Assembly (NCBI GenBank): GCA_002395085.1 | Contig: DGVV01000130.1 | Span: forward strand, 29,647-44,636 | Length of the DNA stretch: 14,990 nt | Direction of reading: 5' to 3' | DNA from: Ruminococcus sp. UBA4275 | Lineage (GTDB): Bacteria; Bacillota; Clostridia; Oscillospirales; Ruminococcaceae | Shown here: in pieces, positions 12,905 to 14,990 of the stretch | Layout of the letters: each line of letters begins with the position of its first letter | Position numbering within the stretch: position 1 is the first letter of the stretch | Translations under genes and position numbers: made by a program | The notes under the pieces: generated by a model | The model's input: the letters and a program-made list of their open reading frames with translations, nothing else | Database searches by the model: none | Told to the model about the DNA's origin: nothing

Positions 12905-14809
12905 ATGAAACTGATGCGTAAACTATCCGCCGTTCTGCTTTCCGCAGCCGTGCTGTGTTCTGCGGCTCCGATTCCCGTGCAGGCAGCAGGCAGCAGTTCC
13001 TTTGCTGAAACCATCCGGAAAGCCTGGGATACCCACCAGACCGAACTCTCTGTGCGCAGTTTCCGGATGTCTGCCGATGCCTTTGCAAAAGCCTATTACA
13101 GTCTCCTCTATACCGAAGCAGACCGATTCTATATCGCGTCAACTTTCAGCTATGCCACCACGCTTACGGGCTATGTCGATTCTATTGAGATCCGCTATAA
13201 CTACGATATTTCAGAGATCGAAAAACTGAAAACCGCTTTCGAGAACGAAGCAGACCGCGTGGTCGGACTGCTGCGGCCGGAGTGGACGGATGCACAGAAA
13301 GTGCTGTTCTTCCACGATCATCTCGCTTCGGTCTGCGCCTATGATCTGGGGCTGACAAAGGGCGATGCCTATGCGGCATTACTCGGCGGTTCGGCGGTTT
13401 GTCAGGGTTATTCGCTCGCAATGTGCGTGCTGTGCCGCAAAGCCGGCATCCCCTGCTATGCAATCACCAGCGACGAACTGAAGCATATGTGGAATGTCGT
13501 GCAGATCGACGGCGAATGGTATCATCTTGATGTCACCGACGATGACAGCGCCCCCGATATGCTCGGTCATGTCTCCCATAATTTTGTCCTGCGTACCGAT
13601 GAAGCAATGATGGCTGACTATCATCACAGCGCCGATGACTGGAACTATTTTTCAGACGGCAATGTCATCTCCTGCACCTCGGATCTCTATGAAAATGCAT
13701 TCTGGTTCGGTTCAAATGACATCATCCAGGTGCTTCCGGACGGCAGATACCTCTTTGCACGCAGCAATGATTCCAGTAATATCACCTCGGTTTCACAGGT
13801 CAAGGCAGACATCTACTGCGGCGAAGATCCTTTCCAGAAACTCAAAACCGTTCAGGCTTACTGGAAAGCCGACAACGGCATCTACACAAACTGCTATGTC
13901 TGCACCGTGGAATACAACGATACGGTGTATTACAATACGCCCGATACAATCTGGGCAATGCCGGTCAGCGGCGGTACACCTGTGCAGTTCTATACGCTGA
14001 CAACTGCTGAGAAAAAGCTTGGCGACATTTACGGTCTCTCCGTGGATGAAAACGGTCTGCTGACCTATCAGATTCAGCTTGCACCGGGATTCCTCGACGA
14101 AACCTATACGCTGGATCAGACTTACCACACGATTCAGCTTCCGTCCGCACAGGAAACGACGTCCGAATCCACCACTACGACATCGGAAACCACTACTTCA
14201 ACGACATCCGATACCACGACAACCAAACCGGCAACAACAACCACCACAGTCACCACCTCCTCGCAGCCGACCACCACATCCGCCGCAACAACGACTTCGC
14301 AGCCGACGACTGCATCCGCAACCACAACCTCCGGTACAACCACTTCCACTACCACCACCACGACTACTACCACATCTGCAACAACATCCTCCACAACTTC
14401 CACAACCACGTCCGCATCAACCACAAGCACCACAACCACTACAACTACGACGTCTGCAACAACTACCACCACAACGACAACGTCCACTACGACAACGTCC
14501 ACTACGTCAACGACCACTACGACGACAACCACTACGACGACAACCACAACAACTTCTGCACCGGCAACAACAACCACCACGACCACCGCATCGGATCCCC
14601 CGAAACCGACTTTCCCCGGCGACCTCAACTGCGACGGAAAGCGCGATGTGGTCGATGCAGTGCTGCTGGCGCGTCTCACAGGCGGCGACATCACCCTGAC
14701 CCTCAAACCCGAAGGTCTCGCCAACGCCGACTGCAACAGCGACGGTTCACGCAATCCGCTGGACCTCACCTGGCTGCTGCGCGTGCTGGCACGCCTGCTT
14801 CAGCCGTAA
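12905..14809 (+). CDS. Secreted transglutaminase-like protein with Thr-rich linker and C-terminal dockerin
   Basis: A 634-residue exported protein. A signal peptide covers 1 to about 28 (KLMRK start, hydrophobic core, VQA-A cleavage region). The transglutaminase-like core (about 125-215) has a plausible Cys-His-Asp triad: C166 in AVCQGYS, H194 in HMWN and D209 in YHLDV. Residues about 245-412 are a beta-rich region of unknown family with motifs such as DTIWAMPVSGGTP (347-359). A linker at 418-563 is about two-thirds Thr. The dockerin (572-634) has two complete calcium loops: D573, N575, D577, D581, D584 and D609, N611, D613, N617, D620. The dockerin implies binding to a scaffoldin cohesin, so it is probably a cellulosome component without a glycoside hydrolase. 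Protein crosslinking or peptide cleavage are both possible for this fold. GAGGGGGA precedes the ATG. Confidence 0.9.
   Translation: MKLMRKLSAVLLSAAVLCSAAPIPVQAAGSSSFAETIRKAWDTHQTELSVRSFRMSADAFAKAYYSLLYTEADRFYIASTFSYATTLTGYVDSIEIRYNYDISEIEKLKTAFENEADRVVGLLRPEWTDAQKVLFFHDHLASVCAYDLGLTKGDAYAALLGGSAVCQGYSLAMCVLCRKAGIPCYAITSDELKHMWNVVQIDGEWYHLDVTDDDSAPDMLGHVSHNFVLRTDEAMMADYHHSADDWNYFSDGNVISCTSDLYENAFWFGSNDIIQVLPDGRYLFARSNDSSNITSVSQVKADIYCGEDPFQKLKTVQAYWKADNGIYTNCYVCTVEYNDTVYYNTPDTIWAMPVSGGTPVQFYTLTTAEKKLGDIYGLSVDENGLLTYQIQLAPGFLDETYTLDQTYHTIQLPSAQETTSESTTTTSETTTSTTSDTTTTKPATTTTTVTTSSQPTTTSAATTTSQPTTASATTTSGTTTSTTTTTTTTTSATTSSTTSTTTSASTTSTTTTTTTTSATTTTTTTTSTTTTSTTSTTTTTTTTTTTTTTTSAPATTTTTTTASDPPKPTFPGDLNCDGKRDVVDAVLLARLTGGDITLTLKPEGLANADCNSDGSRNPLDLTWLLRVLARLLQP
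14156..14593 (+). repeat. Low-complexity Thr-codon tract (dockerin linker)
   Basis: About 440 bp built almost entirely of ACN codons with scattered Ser, Ala and Pro. It encodes 146 residues with about 98 Thr. All four Thr codons are mixed, so it is not a simple microsatellite. Such linkers in ruminococcal dockerin proteins are probably O-glycosylated spacers. Confidence 0.9.
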
Positions 14810-14824
14810 CCGAAACTGTAAATT

Positions 14825-14857
14825 CTGAGCCTTCCTATCCGGCATAGGAAGGCTCAG
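14825..14857 (+). terminator. Hairpin after the dockerin gene
   Basis: A perfect 14-bp stem (14825-14838 with 14844-14857, CTGAGCCTTCCTAT) with a 5-nt loop CCGGC, 15 bp after the stop codon. The following bases CTTGTAG are a poor T run, so it may stabilise the 3' end rather than terminate alone; T-rich sequence occurs again at 14945-14950. Confidence 0.65.
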
Positions 14858-14889
14858 CTTGTAGATAAAGTGTCTCCGACGGATTTATA

Positions 14890-14950
14890 TTGAGGGCTCT
14901 GCCCTCAAACTCCCGCTTAAGGGCTACTAGCCCTTAATAATCCCTTTTTT
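14890..14950. repeat. Two adjacent palindromes, REP-like element candidate
   Basis: TTGAGGGC and GCCCTCAA flank TCT (14890-14908). Eight bases later TTAAGGGCTA and TAGCCCTTAA flank a single C (14917-14937). A T-rich stretch (14945-14950) follows. The GAGGGC/GCCCTC style resembles short intergenic palindromes scattered in clostridial genomes; the second hairpin could also act as a backup terminator for the dockerin gene. Confidence 0.6.
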
Positions 14951-14990
14951 GGAACAATATAAAAAAGAACGTATTTGCTATATTTCACAT

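Noticed and set aside
14156..14593. A CRISPR array or tandem DNA repeat suggested by the repetitive sequence.
   Set aside because: There is no fixed repeat/spacer unit; the repetition is three-base codon periodicity inside an open frame that continues into a dockerin.
14134..14769. A minus-strand Val-rich open frame opposite the dockerin linker.
   Set aside because: Poly-Val is simply the reverse complement of Thr codons (ACN read as NGT); it has no ribosome binding site or start context.

Overview
The window most likely comes from a Ruminococcus-like gut anaerobe (Bacillota, Oscillospiraceae). The pointers are a dockerin protein with a very long Thr linker, a CotH-family protein, a DUF1540 mini-protein, an IreB (UPF0297) homologue, clear sigma-A promoters, AAAGGAG-type ribosome binding sites and a fairly GC-rich chromosome. 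The genus is inferred from gene content, not from any marker gene. No mobile elements, CRISPR arrays or phage genes were seen; it reads as ordinary core chromosome with some lineage-specific envelope and secreted functions.

Left part (1-2341). A tRNA 3' end and its terminator open the window. Then comes a minus-strand block: an nfeD-like gene and its SPFH/stomatin partner, with a promoter at 2313-2341, followed by a small HExxH membrane protein that sits behind a terminator-like hairpin.

Middle left (2342-4087). The plus strand carries a Cys-rich DUF1540 mini-protein, ireB (a substrate family of PASTA-type Ser/Thr kinases), and a TPP riboswitch with its own terminator controlling the thiamine ECF S-component thiT.

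Centre (4109-10299). A single sigma-A promoter precedes five tightly packed genes: a membrane-anchored FHA protein, a SEDS (FtsW/RodA) glycan polymerase, a class B penicillin-binding protein, a CotH-kinase-like envelope protein, and a calcineurin-type metallophosphoesterase. The first three resemble the fha-rodA-pbpA cassette of actinobacteria and would act together in peptidoglycan synthesis. The last two overlap by ATGA. No terminator was found between any of them, so they may be one transcription unit linking wall synthesis, phospho-threonine recognition and a CotH kinase fold.

Right part (10300-14990). A pyrimidine salvage pair (uracil permease and uracil phosphoribosyltransferase) follows a consensus promoter and an intrinsic terminator placed in the 5' leader, which suggests attenuation. 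After a strong terminator comes a secreted transglutaminase-like protein with a linker of about 146 residues that is two-thirds Thr, and a C-terminal dockerin; it is presumably cellulosome-attached. The window ends in stacked palindromes.
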